The notes beneath the pieces are model-generated. The model was not told the origin of the DNA. It saw only the letters and a program-made list of their open reading frames with translations, and searched no databases. A stretch of 64,000 nt of DNA from Sugiyamaella lignohabitans (Eukaryota > Ascomycota > Dipodascomycetes > Dipodascales > Trichomonascaceae). Positions 63,127 through 64,000 of the stretch are shown in pieces. Position 1 is the stretch's first letter, and each line of letters opens with the position of its first letter. The translations under genes were made by a program, and so were the position numbers. The stretch is taken from NCBI RefSeq assembly GCF_001640025.1, contig NC_031672.1, positions 4,030,001-4,094,000 on the forward strand, written 5' to 3'.

Positions 63127-64000
63127 CTAGACAGAAGGTTCAAACTTTAGCTGGGAATCAGACCAGAGATTTGGTTCCTGTTCAAGGTCGGGCTCACCGA
63201 CACCGCAGAGACCACCTTTGGCAGACCAGTCACTGACACGGTTAAGTCCAAGCTCAGTGAAAGTTGAGTCAATAGCGGCGACGAGATCATCGCAGAGCTC
63301 TTTCTTGTGACCAGGGGTTGGGGTCACACGTAGACGCTCATGACCAATAGGAACTGTAGGATAATTAATAGCCTGGACATAGATATTGTGCTTGGAAAGG
63401 AGAAGATCGGAAGCGGCCTTGGCCTTTTCAGCATCTCCGACAAGAATAGGGACAATGTGGGATGGGTTGGGTACGACAGGGATATCTAAAGCAGCGAGTT
63501 GATTTTTGACATAACGAGTGTTGAGTTGTTGGGCACGACGAAATTCATTGGTAGTAGTCTGGAAGTCAAGAGCAGCCTTGGCACCAGCCATGACGGCAGG
63601 GGGCAAACTGGTAGTGAAAATGAATCCAGGAGCATAAGATCTAACCCAGTCAATGAATTCGGCAGAACCAGCAACATAACCTCCAACACAACCATAGGCT
63701 TTACCCAGAGTAGCAGTGATAATGTCGACACGATCTTGGATAGTCTTACGATTGGCAGAGACAGCACCGGGTCCGTTAGCAGCATAGTGGTCAAAATCAA
63801 GATGTTCAGCTACACCAGCTCCATGAGGACCATACATACCAACAGCGTGAACTTCGTCAAGGAAAGTCAAGGCACCATACTTTTCAGCCAAATCACAGAT
63901 AGCTTCAATAGGAGCAACTGAACCACACATGGAATAGACACTTTCAAAAGCAATGACCTTGGGAGTAGAGATGGGATACTGTTTAAGTTTGGCCTCTAAA
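63127..64000 (-). CDS. HEM1: 5-aminolevulinate synthase, C-terminal part (runs off window)
   Basis: Open from the window edge to a TAG at 63127, about 290 codons; the N-terminus with presequence and heme-regulatory motifs lies outside. The PLP fold is clear: [38 protein letters not shown], the catalytic lysine in [29 protein letters not shown] and [19 protein letters not shown]. It condenses glycine and succinyl-CoA in the mitochondrial matrix, the first step of heme synthesis. The C-terminus ends with a Glu/Trp-rich tail. Convergent with the T5orf172 gene at 290 bp. Confidence 0.96.
   Translation of the reverse strand, partial: LEAKLKQYPISTPKVIAFESVYSMCGSVAPIEAICDLAEKYGALTFLDEVHAVGMYGPHGAGVAEHLDFDHYAANGPGAVSANRKTIQDRVDIITATLGKAYGCVGGYVAGSAEFIDWVRSYAPGFIFTTSLPPAVMAGAKAALDFQTTTNEFRRAQQLNTRYVKNQLAALDIPVVPNPSHIVPILVGDAEKAKAASDLLLSKHNIYVQAINYPTVPIGHERLRVTPTPGHKKELCDDLVAAIDSTFTELGLNRVSDWSAKGGLCGVGEPDLEQEPNLWSDSQLKFEPSV

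Overview
This is a nuclear window from an ascomycete budding yeast (Saccharomycotina). It carries about 30 protein genes, including SSH4, STI1, SHB17, DSL1, PRP28, MPE1, TOA2, TIF35, MPC2, LCB1, COX20 and HEM1. The accessory complex I subunit NDUFA2 argues against Saccharomycetaceae and for a lineage that kept respiratory complex I. Seventeen coding introns can be placed by eye. All have a CTAAC branch core only 6-12 nt from the 3' AG, as in Yarrowia-like yeasts. A GH51 arabinofuranosidase and a PEX11C-type peroxin fit a Dipodascales/Trichomonascaceae-type yeast. That placement is inference, not proof.

Layout. 1-1123: 5' part of a secreted Ser/Thr-rich wall-type protein gene (minus). 1124-7047: almost 6 kb without a recognisable gene, holding a GC-rich hairpin repeat, a GT microsatellite and one speculative spliced small ORF. 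7048-19136: DUF1765 protein, seipin, a DUF4048-type protein, a PEX11-like peroxin and the LAMMER kinase KNS1. 19137-23604: a 4.5 kb gene-poor stretch with CAG arrays and a second GC repeat. 23605-38472: SSH4, a NIPA-type Mg transporter, SHB17, an RRM-like protein, STI1, HSV2, a second RRM-like protein with a mitochondrial-looking leader, a GSKIP-domain protein and a WHI5/NRM1 repressor. 38596-49660: DSL1, PRP28, a 21-bp minisatellite, GH51, MPE1, TOA2 and TIF35. 50306-64000: inositol monophosphatase, MPC2, a NUDIX hydrolase, NDUFA2, LCB1, COX20, an unknown two-TM protein, a T5orf172-domain protein and the C-terminal part of HEM1.

The genes do not form one pathway; this is ordinary housekeeping gene order with tight convergent 3' ends and divergent promoters. 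Loose themes are mitochondrial function (MPC2, NDUFA2, COX20, HEM1, possibly the RRM and NUDIX proteins), lipid and membrane traffic (seipin, LCB1, DSL1, SSH4, HSV2, PEX11) and gene expression (KNS1, PRP28, MPE1, TOA2, TIF35, WHI5/NRM1). Several true starts lie in tiny 5' exons or downstream of non-ATG codons, so reading unspliced frames alone misplaces them. I see no dedicated novel multi-gene system. The most interesting unexplained material is the dispersed GC-rich inverted repeat family, the minisatellite, the duplicated 3' end of one RRM gene, and a few proteins without a recognised family.
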